Source of the DNA: Elysia chlorotica
Lineage: Eukaryota > Mollusca > Gastropoda > Plakobranchidae
Direction of reading: 5' to 3'
Assembly (NCBI GenBank): GCA_003991915.1
Contig: RQTK01000138.1
Location: 186,001 to 250,000, forward strand
DNA length: 64,000 nt
The notes beneath the pieces were generated by a model. It saw only the letters and a program-made list of their open reading frames with translations, did no database searches and was not told the DNA's origin. The translations under genes and the position numbers were made by a program. Shown here one piece after another: positions 42,303 to 54,600 of this stretch; position 1 is the first letter of the stretch, and each line of letters starts with the position of its first letter.

Positions 42303-43452
42303 ACGTTGTATCGATATCATGATCAATGCCTTTGTTGTGCTACAATAATGTGAAAAGATCAGTAGTTTTCTTCATGAAGTGCTGAATTATAAGAATTTAC
42401 TATGTATCGGTATGAATAATCAATGAAGGCCTGCACTGTAATAACAAAACAGCCTTGGACAATTTCGTAAAAAAATTAGGGCATCATTAGAATTTAAGTT
42501 ACAAATACATGTACTTAAATTGTGTTATACTTTTTTGAAGAAGAGAAGACACGTTTAAGCTGGACATTATAGAATGTATGCCTATGGCTGTTCGAGAAAA
42601 AAAAAGTTGATGCTTTTATAATTTTGAGATTAAATAACAAAAATGCAACTGTTTATATTATAATGTTTACTGATCCTTTGAATCAACAATTTTAAACATA
42701 CTTTGATATCCTTATCTTCACAATGCTCCAAGTATGTTATAATAATGTATTAAGCTTATCCGTTGAATTTCTTCAACGCAACGTTTTGTCTGTGTATCTA
42801 TCTTATTGCTTTTTTGATCTATGTGTATTCTGCCCACTATTTCCATAATTGGTGAGGAAGGCTTTTTATAAAAGAATAAACGCTGTGTTTATAACACAAA
42901 ATGGGGGTAAAAGGCAACAGAAAAAGGCGATGGTGAGAGAAGAGGAAAAAAATACTGAAAGAGGTTGCTAAGGCTAAAATAATAGATAATAAAAAATTTT
43001 GAACCACAAAATTTCCCAAAAATTAACCTAACGAGATTTTCTTTTCTAAAACAAATACCTACTATAATCAATATTTTTCGACGATCGGTTATCGACTACT
43101 ATTTCCATAACTCTGATCTCATTATTTTGATTGAAGGATGTAGAAACCGCGTCCAGCAACGAAAGGTCAAAAACCTACGACCCTTTACACTGCATAGTAA
43201 AAGTCTTAAATTGATGTTTTTCTTCAAATATGCTCTGAATATTAAAAAAAAATTGTTCATGAAAATTATAGATCTAGCTCAGGCCACAGCAATCTTCGGC
43301 ATGGATTTGTTTGTTCTCTTTTTGCTCTACAGTTAGAATTATGACGGGCAAAATTGGGATAAAGGGAACTTAACGCACGCCCTAAGTGTAGACACAAAAA
43401 TAAAGGATACTCAGAGAGGTAGAGTGGGATTTTGGGGAAAGGAGAGAGACTA
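42303..43452. other. HS3ST 3' flank, nothing recognised
   Basis: AT-rich sequence without exons, RNA genes or clear repeats. It includes the presumed 3' UTR of the sulfotransferase. Confidence 0.5.
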
Positions 43453-43688
43453 GTTGCAGTTGAGTTGGTTTAACGTCCAATGTCAGCACTAAAGAGGCTC
43501 TTTTGTGGACAGGTCCCAAGACTGACGCCTGACAATTTTATGTGCTTCCACACACGACACAGGGCGGGAATACCATGACTCCTGTCTCAACTGTTCACAA
43601 TAGACTGACACGGACCCAACCGCCAGGGCTCGAACCACAGACCTCCTGCGTCGGAAGCCGATGTTCTACCTCAGGGGTGCCACACCCC
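43453..43688 (-). mobile_element. tRNA-derived SINE, copy 2
   Basis: On the minus strand: head with GAGGTAGAACATCGGCTTCC and B box GTTCGAGCCC, body with TTGGGTCCGTGTCAGT and GAGACAGGAGTCATGG, and tail with CCAACTCAACTGCAAC. Same family as the copies at 30,391, 44,446 and 53,894. Confidence 0.85.
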
Positions 43689-43704
43689 CCGGGAAAGAGA
43701 GAGA

Positions 43705-43758
<54 letters not shown>

Positions 43759-43851
43759 CCGATGTTCTACCTCAGGGGTGCCACACCCCCCGGGAAAGAG
43801 AGAGAGAGGGAGAGAGGGAGAGAGAGACAGAGAGAGAGAGAAAGAGAAAGA

Positions 43852-43911
<60 letters not shown>

Positions 43912-44068
43912 GAGAGAGAAAAAGGGAGATAGAAAGAGAGAGAGAAAATGGGTAGATGGAGAGATTATAAGAGAAATTCTGAGAGAGATAGAGAGCGGGC
44001 GTTTCTTCAAGGTCAAAGACAGCAGACAGAGAGAGAAAGAGAGAGAGAGATAGAGAGGGGGGGGGGTC
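43656..44068 (+). repeat. GA-rich tract with duplicated SINE head
   Basis: GA microsatellites interrupted by a second exact copy of the SINE head end: GCCGATGTTCTACCTCAGGG at about 43,656 and again at about 43,759, each running into CCCCCCGGGAAAGAGAG. A separate pair, CTTCAAGGTCAAAGACAGCA, occurs at about 44,006 and 44,068. Confidence 0.9.
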
Positions 44069-44445
44069 TTCAAGGTCAAAGACAGCAACTTCTTATTTTT
44101 AACATTTATCTTTTCATCACATACCTGCTGTTTAGAAAGATTAGGAGCGCCATAGTACTCATACCTGTCTTGAAGATTTTATTTTTCTATTTGAATTGGA
44201 TGCTCATACTGATTGCATATTACAAACCTGTCATTAATCTGATTTGTGATGAAAGCTCAATCTAAGTAGATACATCGAGCCAAATGTTTGTTTCCATTTT
44301 TTTCTTTTCTCTTCTTTCGTTTAACTACATTTTTATAGGTTTAGACTGCTTTCAATATATTCTTTTTCGGAGGTTCGACGACAGTCATGACGTTCAACTG
44401 TTTTGAAAGAAAGGACGTGGGCCCTTATTATGTTCTTCCTATGTT

Positions 44446-44630
44446 GGGGGGCGCGGTGGCCCTGGGATAGAACAACGGCTTCCGACGCAAAAGGTCCGGG
44501 TTCGAGCCCTGGCGATTTCGCTCCCTACTGGTTGGGTCGGTGTCAGTATAATATGACCACCGAGACAGGAGTCATGGCACCCCGCCCTGTTGGAATTGCT
44601 TATACAAGATCGTAGATTATATTAAGTAAA
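44446..44630 (+). mobile_element. tRNA-derived SINE, copy 3 (3' truncated)
   Basis: Plus strand: GGCGCGGTGGCCCTGGGATA (A-box region), B box GGTTCGAGCCC at about 44,499, body TTGGGTCGGTGTCAGTATAA and GAGACAGGAGTCATGG, then divergent sequence without the AACTC tail. Confidence 0.85.
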
Positions 44631-45339
44631 GGTTACCGTGTTAGTGTTTTCCATGCTGCTTTTCAGTAAAAAAAAAATTGCAGCGCGGTCTCATAGGAAA
44701 AGGCCAATTCTGCGTGTTACCACAAAAACAGCGGGCTCGCTGCGCGTTAACCAACAGAGCTAGAATACGTGTGCGCAAATTAAATAAGGTAACCAGGTCA
44801 TAATATCTTATGTCTCATGCTTATATGTTACAAACGACCTTGTAAATTTGGATTCACAGTTATCTCACGTAACGTGACATGAGATAGTTAGTCAACTTAA
44901 AGTCACTGCACTATTAGACTTATCTCATGTAAGACATGAAATGCTTGTCCCTGTAGAAAAAAAATCAAACGTTTGATAATAATGGTTTCAGTCATAGATT
45001 CGAAACTAACCAACGCACAGTTTTAATATTTTAAAGTACCTGTGTAATACATTTAAGAATGCATAAACGAGAAAATTTGATTTTCGCCAAAAAGCGGACG
45101 AGATAGTTTTGCAAAACACGCTCGATATGTTTATTATGTATTGATATAATTGTCGGATATCAGTCTTGTGACCCTGTCCACCATATAGCCTATAAGCTGC
45201 TCATATACATGTAAATACGTTTGTAAGGAGTTTCGTAAAAATGTTCGTCAGATTTAGTTTGATTTTTACAGATTTCAATTAGATGGGCTTCGACGGATTT
45301 TGGCGGGTTTCGACATTTAAGAAGTACCGTTCAATGATG

Positions 45340-45690
45340 ACTGATCTTACTTTGGCGGTCAACACTTCTTCAAAATCATCCACAATAGTAGATGATTATT
45401 ATGACGCTTTCCACGTCCTTTGTTCACATGCTGCATATTATGATCTGCTAGGAATGAATCCAACTCAGCAACTAATTTTAACAATCCTAGAAAGTTAGCC
45501 TCATGTGCAGATCCAAATCGCTGCTCATAACCACGTAAAGTGAGTCCTCTATTTTCACAACGTACTTTGTCTTCCAAACACATAGAGTATAAGTATTACT
45601 GTTTTCCTGCAAGTGCAATTTCTCTTTAACGTTTTTCCAGTGACTGAATCCTGAAGTGAAAGCAGCCTCACCGGTGGGGCTGAATAATTT
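45340..45690 (-). mobile_element. hAT-type transposase fragment (ZMYM/DUF4371-like)
   Basis: Minus strand: GFSHWKNVKEKLHLQENS in one frame, then after a frameshift LTLRGYEQRFGSAHEANFLG and LLKLVAELDSFLADH. These match the spacing of the hAT/DUF4371 N-terminal transposase region (GF..W, LRG, NFL.LL.L.A.D..L..H). Only ~115 residues remain, so it is inactive. No ends were seen. Confidence 0.7.
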
Positions 45691-46546
45691 ACAACACTGA
45701 CAAAATATTTTCCCTGTTGACTTTGAATTATGAATCCAGTCTCGTCAACAACAACTGTAAAAACAACAGCAACACAAACAACAACAACAACAACAACAAT
45801 TCGACAAGAGGACAATTTTGTTGTTGTTGAAAAGCATTTTTGAAACATTGTGTTTGCGAGCGCGGAGCCTATTGAGGCGCGGAACCCTAAGCTAATTCCT
45901 TTTCTTTCTTTCTGTCTGCTTTCCCATAATCTATCTCACTCTTTCTCCCTCTCGCCTCTCTGCTGCTAGTGTACCTGTTTGCATCCTCGTTATAATTATC
46001 TGTCTGTCTCTGACTCTCTCTCTCTCTCAGTCTGTGTGTCTACCTTATCTCTCTGACTCTCTCTCGTCGTCTGTTTTTTTTTTTGTTGTCTCTATCTCTG
46101 GCAGTCATTGCGTCTATTTCTCTGTCTGTCCAGCTCTCACACACCCACCACAAACACAAACCACCTGTTTTCTCATTTGAGGTTCCTTAAGACCCATCCC
46201 TGCCCCCCTCCCCCCCCCCTAAAAACTAACTTGTCTCACATGTGCACACGCATTTTTATTCTTTACAATACACCAGTATATCGAATGTTAATGCGGCATA
46301 ATTTTATTAATCTGCTTCAATTATATTATGGAAAAATCAATCGCAAAACGTCATTTCAGCCACACGCATAACGAAGGGAAAGCACTCTTATAATGTTTTG
46401 GGCATGATTTGTTTGCAGTCGATAGCAACGAACGTTTCCGGTTACATTTCGAGCTCACAGAGTTTATCGAATCTATCTAGATTCAAAGTAAAGAAAACAA
46501 ACAAATAAAAATAAGACAAAAAAAAAAAACCCAACAACAAACAAAT
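45691..46546. other. Low-complexity DNA upstream of SPAG8
   Basis: Short AAC repeats (45,770-45,800) and T/C-rich tracts (45,900-46,210). The SPAG8 promoter should lie here but I see no TATA box. No coding exon was found. Confidence 0.4.
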
Positions 46547-49500
46547 ATGGAGGCTATGAATGCAAGAATTGGTACTAGCATTGCCAACGACGGTAGAAAT
46601 GAACTTAGGGTCAATAATTCTGCAGGACGGTGTCTTCTTGAAAACTGGGTAGAAGAGGTAATCATGTATTCCATTGAAAACGATTTACAATCTTGAAGGC
46701 ATAGATCTAAATCTACACTACACAAAAACATTCACTGTATAGTAGGCTAAGTTAACTTATAGATAAAAGTATATAGATCTAAATCTATGTGGTGCTCTGC
46801 TCAAAGTAAACCATAGCTGATTGACTTAAACTGTATAGACTATAGCCTAGGGCTAGGCTTGTAAATAGCAGAAAATACACCTAGGCCTAGCTAAATATTG
46901 TTATCTAGATCTCTATATCTTAACTAAGTGATGAGAAGTTCCGACAAGACTTGGCAGTGGGTAGGCCTATCGGATTAGGTTTGTGCAAAAATGGTGAAAA
47001 TAAAGCACCTCGTGTAGTAAGCAAACAATTAAATCTCTAAGTGTGTAAATGGGTAAAATCTATGAGCCTATTCAGAAGCCTTGCCAAAATTTTGTTGAAA
47101 ATAGAGCTTTTGGTTGGGAAGGACATCTTAAACTTAAATGACTTCAAATTTTCACTGAATATCTGTAAAGAAACAATGAAAATTAAAAATTTACCTAAAT
47201 TCGATTATCTTTTGAAAAAAAAAGATACAATCATCATACTTTTGTAATTAAAAAAACAAACAACATACATAAGTCTTCAATAACAAGTCATGAAAATCTT
47301 TTTATGAAATACATAATTTATTATGCATATTCTTAGAGAGCCAACTATGGTCGAGACCCTCCACTTGATAGAGATTATAACATGGCAGAACGATCAGTTT
47401 TTCTCCGAAGTGGTCATCCAGGCCTCTTAACAATTGATGAGAAGGCTAAAGCAGAAGACAACACAACAGTACGGGTAACCTACACAGTGCCAAATGTTGA
47501 TAAAACTAGGCGGGTTGGTGAGTATTATTCTGTAATTGTGAGTTTGATCATATAATAAATAGAATACTTTGCACCAAATCATGTAAGAAAATGTTAATGA
47601 TTACACTATTTTTTATCCTCCTTGTACTGCCTGTGAGACAGCTCTTGAAGAAATCTAATCATATCTGAATTTACTTAACTAACATTGATTTTTTTTCACG
47701 AGTTGAAATAAATACATGTATTAGTGTAATTCAAAAGAAATTACTTCAAATTTTATGGAAAATCAGATGTTTAAAATTTGATAAACAAAAACCCAAGTAA
47801 ATCTTATAGAATTACAATACATTGAAACGAATTGAACTATCATTTAATTATGGTGTCTTTCCTATCGCTATGAGACACTGAGAGTCAAATTTATCAAACT
47901 TTGTTTTGACATGTTTTTTTACATAACCATGATGAAATTATTTGCTTGATCAAGAAATGTGCAATAAATTTTAAGAAAAGTGAGACCACTGAACATCCAG
48001 AGAGTTAGGATAAAAATCATACAGTATTGTTTGGATGGCTAATAGTTCAACCAAGCTAAACTGATAAAGTCCTTGTGATTGTCAATATATCATGGATGCT
48101 TCTTTAAATAAAATGAGTTGCTACTAATGTACTATCACATTCACAGGACTGAGAAAAGAATTGATGGAGAGAGCTTTTGCTGAGGGAGTGATGTGAGTAT
48201 ACCTAACTCAGTCAGTTTTTAAAATAGTGTACCTGTCTTGATTTTCATTCTCCTGTTCATCACATAAATGCCATACGGTATGGTTTAATTGACTTGAAGC
48301 ATAGCTATACATATTATGTACATATAGCAACTTGGCCCAAATCTAGAATTCTCAAAAGGAGTTCTACATTTAGAATTAGAAGAGACTGAGGCAAAAACTA
48401 ACAAAATTCTGACATTCGTTACAATATTTATTTCATTATAATTATTCTTAGCGAATCAGGTCGATGGGAAGAAAATGCAGCATTCATTTGTCTTGCCCAA
48501 TTCTAACACTAGGTAGTATTTGTCAGATTTTAAATAGATTGCCTTTTAACATATTAAAATAGTTTTGTTGTTTCTTAGCAATCTAGAGCTCATATGATTC
48601 TGTCTGTTACAGAGCTGAAATACAACAACAGAACAAGAAAGTAGAAGATGCTATTAAAGCAGAACCTATGTGCTCAACATTCATGCAAGACTATACGAAA
48701 GATTTTCCTAAAAGTCAGCCTGCACCAACAAAGGTAGGCTACATAAACAACTACGGTACAAAGAATTAAAATAAATACTATGACAAAAAAAGTATTTATA
48801 TAATTTGATCTTAACATGAAAGATTTGCAAAAATTATCAGTTTATTCTAAGAGTGTTAAACTAAAAATTTACCTTTTCTCAATGAGTTTGAATCTGTTTG
48901 CCTGAAGCCAGTTAAACTCCAAATACCCCCATCCCTAATACACAGGAGTCTGTTGATCTTGAATCAGGGCAAAGTCTAAGAGTTACATAGATCTAACCCT
49001 TGAAACTTACATTCAATTTAACTTCAGAAACCTCTTGACTTTCAAACCGTTGCTCACATGTAGTTTAGCAGGGCATTCATTTTGGATCTGATTTAAGTTG
49101 GTATGAGATGAATTTTAGATTTTTTAATAAACTATATTTTTTTATCTGAATTCTTCAGCAGTGTGATTAAGAAACAATCCTAAACCATTAATTTTCCATA
49201 ATTTTGGGTTAAGCGACATAGAAATCTATAACTTTTTAATTTTCGCTGAACACAGGACCATGATTTGGTGAAGGAGCAAGCTGTGACTTTCTGGTCTGAG
49301 CACAGGGACAAAATTCATGTAAGTATGACTGTGTATAAGTCAAGTTCAATTTTCCTGATTAATTCTACTTGGAATATAAGACATGTACTGTGATGCTAAA
49401 TACAATGCAGTAAATAGGTCATATGTACATATATGACAAGTATTCTCTGGCTTTACTAGAATCAGACTCATATAGTCATAAGTTAAGACTTTCTGTTACA

Positions 49501-50071
49501 ATTCTCTTAGATCAAAGACAACACCATCCAAAACTACCATACCTATCTTCCTCGATACACATCCATAAAGCAAGAAGTACATGTATGTATCTCTCAGTCT
49601 CAAGCAGAAAGCTTACTTAATCCCTGCCTGAGATAGTGGGAAAGACTTACTAGTGCGCGCCAATATTCTAATAAAAAAAAAGTGCCTGTAGTACCCGATG
49701 CGGACAGGACGAGGAAAGTTTCTACATTTGTTTTTTCATTGCCGTGATACAGTAATGCCCTGTTGTTGTCAAATGTTCATTTAAAGTTGAAGTAACAAAA
49801 TTAGAATCATATAATGTAAAGGTTTCCACTTCATCTCGTTCCTTTTCATTAAAGGTTTATTGTTTTCTGAAATGGATTACTAGTACTTAAGCATATTTTT
49901 CAAAGAAACCATGTTTAGTTAAAATAATTTTTGTTTTATTTATTGAAGGGTTGCACACAAGTAAAGACCAGAGACACTGCATTTAGAAGGAATGATGCCT
50001 TCAGCAAACCTATAGGAGACTACTGGGATGAGCCTCAACCATATGAATTGGACCAATATCCTATGATGTAA
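46547..50071 (+). CDS. SPAG8: SPAG8, sperm-associated antigen 8 (ciliary microtubule inner protein)
   Basis: In vertebrates SPAG8 lies inside the doublet microtubules of sperm flagella and motile cilia. Six exons: 46547-46657, 47337-47517, 48147-48192, 48613-48733, 49256-49318, 49949-50071; phases agree, giving 214 aa. Motifs shared with human SPAG8 in order: AGRCLLENWVEER, FLRSGHPGLLT, LRKELMERAF, PTKDHDLVKEQAVTFW, QVKTRDTAFRRNDAFSKPIG and PYELDQYP. The long low-complexity N-terminal part of the mammalian protein is missing, so this is close to the conserved core. Start: first ATG (46547), preceded by an A-rich stretch. AATAAA signals follow the stop at about 50,121. The gene is convergent with RBM8A. 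Confidence 0.9.
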
Positions 50072-51668
50072 ATTTTTTAAACAAGCAACAAAATAATAAT
50101 ACCTTTGAAAAGTAATACAATAAATAGGCATTTTGAGATTTTCATTTCATTTAAATTTATTGCTAAATATGTCAGAATAGTGTTAAGTTGAAAAAAAAAA
50201 TGTCATAGAGGGAAAAAAAAGCAAACATTAAAAAAACTACATGTGTACATGTATGAAGTTTAGAGGAAAAAAATGATATTTCTGGAAATATAGATTATTT
50301 TCTTCAATAAAAATAAATGAGAAAAGGATATTCGAATTTAGAAAACTTTGAAAAAAAAACAGCAATATATTGATTTATTTTGTTTTCTTTTTTTGACTGA
50401 CTAAGTTGCAGAAATTGTCATTTTGGGAGGCAATTGATGTCAGAAAATTAGAATTTGTAAGATATATTTTTATAAAATTTGTGTTGTAAGGCCTTTTTAA
50501 TCCAGAGCAAGATTTCATTAAATATTAAACGTAAAACTTTTTTTCCCCTTGCTTTAGTAAGCTCCTAATAATAATCTATAAATGTTACAGGAAATATGAC
50601 TTTTCCGGCTTCATATAAGAACAAATTTTCTCACTATCAGACTGTATAATTATGGCTGCTCAAAGAAAAATCTATGTCAGTGCAATACGTAACAACATCA
50701 CCATGTCTTCTACTTATGCTTGCTGGGTAAAAAAAATAAAACTGCAAAATAGAAGAGAAAATTGATGGAATTAAAGAAACTCTTTTGTTTCCTAAATGAT
50801 TAGATTTACTGCCATGGAGCAGAGTTTGATTAATTAAGTTTAGATCATGAAATACACTTCAGAAATATACAAGATCTATTTTTTCTACTTATTATACATT
50901 AAAGTATCCACAGAGTCCAGTGAAACTGTTCTAATCCCCACAACTGTGGTAATGTGTTCGGGGCAGAAGTCCCAGACTAACTGACATTTTAATAATCCAA
51001 TCAATGAGTTTGACAATTTTTTTAGTCTTGTGATAATATGTGAAAATCTCTTACTCTTAATTCCCTGTTTGTTGTCTAGTATGGACTCTACATTTCATTG
51101 AATGACATTTGATAATCTTTAATTTAGTTAAAAATCATTTTGTCCTGTGGTTGAAAGTAAAAAAGTGTTCTGTGTACCATGATCATAAAACCTAATTTTT
51201 AGAATCTCTTGTGAAGAGCTCATTTTACAAGCATATCCTACAAGTTTCAACATTTATTTTCATCATTACTGTTGATAAATATATATGTTGGTTTTGTCTA
51301 AACTTTCTTCAGTAATGCATGTTCCTGAGAATAAAGTTGAAACAAAATGTTCAATTTCTACACAATTAGTTGAATTTTTCTTGGAAAATAAAAAAAACAA
51401 CCCATAGTTTTCACCACACAATAACAAAACAAACTCAATGTTAAATGTTTATTCTTTTTTTCATTATTATTTTACAAATACATGAAGATACATGTGAAAA
51501 AAAATTTTTTTTTTTTAAAGTGTGTAATCGTTTTTTTTTTTTTTTAAACTGAGAGAGGTGCTATGCATGTGATGATTAACAAACGATAAAAACAAATTTA
51601 GTATGGAACTACATCAGTACATGACAACAAGAACCTGAAAAAGAAAAAATCCATGCAAAGCAACATGT
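50072..51668. other. Convergent 3' region of SPAG8 and RBM8A
   Basis: 3' UTRs of both genes and AT-rich spacer. A TTTATT (AATAAA on the minus strand) near 51,447 fits an RBM8A poly(A) signal. No other gene was seen. Confidence 0.5.
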
Positions 51669-54600
51669 TTATCGTCTTCTTCTGTCATCTTTCTTTGACC
51701 TGCAAAGAAAAAAATTATCATACATATTTTTATATTATTACATCACACATATTTGAAATGGCACATCAATGAACAAATATGATATGAGAAGTCATTAAAG
51801 CAGCATACTTCAGTTGGTTTAGATTACAACATTTTGCTGTTTTCAATTTTTCTTTCTTTTTTTTTTTTTGGTTATAGAAATAATAGTCCAAATAATTTTG
51901 TACCATGTTTTGTGTAGGGTTACAAATTTTAAATTTCGTAACTAAAGCGAAGGGGAAGGGGGTTCCTATCATTCTCATCAGCAAATGGTAAAAATGCTTT
52001 TGCACTTTATTCTATACTGGTACTGCATTTATTTAGAGTCAGCAAAATCAGAAAAAATTCAAGACATATATCGGAGTTCACTGTGATAAATGTAAGCTTG
52101 GTAAACTTAGTACAGTAATAGAAATAAAATCAATTTCATGAAAACATACCTGTCTTTTCTAGGTCCTCTTACAAAAGCCCAATCAACACTTATTACTTGC
52201 TCGAGGATCTCTGTACCATTCAATGCATCCATTGCACTTTGAGCTTCTTTGAAAGTTTCATATTCAACCAATGCATAGCCCTGTAGAATTGAAAAGATAC
52301 ACTCCACATTAGCTTTCACGAAACCTAATAACTTGCCAACCTAAATTTTCTCTACAGACAGAAAAAGCTTATATGCAGGCGATCTTGCAATTTGGCACAC
52401 TAGCAATCACCCAAGAATTTCATTAAATTATTTTCCCGTTCCCGTGAGTCAATGCACAGCTGCACAAAGATTGGCGGAGAACTTTGACAGATGATTTATT
52501 TTTTACGAAATTCCATAAATTTATGGAAAATTGGCATCAATGTATCTCTATGAAATGATCACAGGCACCAGTGACATAGAAGCGGATCATATCATATACC
52601 ACAGGAATGTGATGTGCCAAGACTGATTGTTCAGAGAATGACTAAAAAATGTAAAATTATATAATGCTCTAGCATAGCTAAAACGCGTTCACTGATACCT
52701 TCAAAGTAGAAAGATATAAAAACCAGTGTTAGATAATAAAAAACTTGACCAGGTCTAGCCAACATCACATTTAACCCAAATCTTATATGCAATACTATCC
52801 TTACTTGATACTTATTATAATATTTAATTGTCACTGTCACAACATTGAAATCATTAATCAATGCAAATTGATGCTTTGCAATGCAGACATCATCTGTGTA
52901 TTACCCTTTTGAACACAACCCGAATGAAAAATTATGACCAGACGTTAATAAAAAATTTGATTACCGATGTATGTTAATTCAACCAGTAAAACTAATGGTA
53001 CAGTAATAGTAATTGTATAGAATAAGTGAAAACGAAAGTACCTTATAGTCAATATCGATTATACTATATTGATTGTATGAAGTTTATTTTTTTGGGTCAC
53101 ATCTGAATCAGTGGCTAGAAACTGGAGGCATAATTCGTAAGGTGTAATTTGCCACACTTTGGCGTAATAAAGTACGCCTAAAGTTTTATGTTTGAAGGTC
53201 TGAAACCTTATGATTTTTTTCTTGAATAATACAATTTGTTTTGGTTTACATATTTTTGCACAAACTTTTGTATGTTTCTTGTGTCAAAATTGTGGGAAAC
53301 AGATGAAAAACTGCAAGAAGGAAAAATGTCTTACATTGAACAAGTTGATGATATTTTGGAAAATTACTTCACTCCCTATAAATCATTATATTTCCGTACG
53401 CAGTATCTGTAAACTAGGTGAGAAATAGATTATGGAATCATCTTAAATGAGAAAATCTAAAAAAGAAAAATGATTGTTACTATAAAAATATCTTACTTTC
53501 AAATATCCAGTTCGCCTATCAAGATTCAGGTGCAAATTCTTGATTTCACCATATTCTCCAAACTTTTCATAAATATCATCCTCTTGAGACTCTTCATGAA
53601 CACCAGTCACAAATAAAATCCAACCTTCCACAGCTAGTGAAGGAAGAGAAAAGTATTGGAATTTAAACAGTATTGTAAATGTAATGGCTGTGGGACAGTA
53701 TTTTACACATATTTTTTTCTAGATCAGCAAAATCCTCCTCCCTCCCTAGGCACTAAAACAAGTGCAATAAAAAAATTACTATTAAATATTGCTAATTAAT
53801 CATAAAGTTATCCAGTGCACCCCGTCTAAGGTGTATTTTAAGCCTCTTGATTCCATGTGGAAGATGTGGCCACAGCAAGTTCTCTCCTCCTAAGGGGGGT
53901 CGGCGGCCTTGGGGTAGAACATCAGCTTCCGATGCACTTTGAGCCCTAGCGATTTCACTCCCTACTGGTTGGGTTGGTGTCAGTATAATGTGACCGGCTG
54001 AGACAGGAGTCATGGCATCCCCCTATGTGGCAGCACATAAAATTGTCAGACGTTAGTCTTGGGGCCCGTCTACAATATATCCTATATCCTATATAGACAT
54101 TAAAACCAACTCAACTCTCCTCCTAACCCAGTTCTGGCTGGTCCTTTTCAGATTGGTCCCTGTGATACCAGCGACTTATAATTTTATCTTGGCACATTCA
54201 AGGTGTAAATGAATAGTAAGCTAAACTTTCACACATCTTTGGATGACTAGATCAAGCACCATTTCTATGAACACAAGTAGACAGTACACTCATATAAAGT
54301 GGCATAAGCTGTTTCCATATCATCTTTTTCTTTTTTTTTTTTTTGCAACATGCTGCATTACAATGCACGGACAAACTTAATTTGAGTGAAAATTTATATG
54401 AGGTGCTTCTCTCACTCTTGTCAGATGTCCATATCCCATGAGCTAAATGTATCTATGAAAAAAATATGTAAGACTGACCCCAAAAAGCATAGAAAAAAAA
54501 CTGTTTGACTTAAAGAAAAGATAAACCCAAAAAAGTATGTGGCGTCTTACATCTTTGCGGTCCGGGTCCACCAGATTCATCAACATCCACTTCCATTCCT

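Noticed and set aside
43542-44088. Three long Arg-Glu or Ser-Leu frames
   Set aside because: Translations of the GA microsatellite and SINE; same artefact at 13,500-13,959, 22,705-23,152 and 40,326-40,554.
44446-44520. tRNA gene
   Set aside because: It has A- and B-box-like words but no complete cloverleaf, and it continues into the shared SINE body; same for the heads at 30.6 and 39.5 kb.
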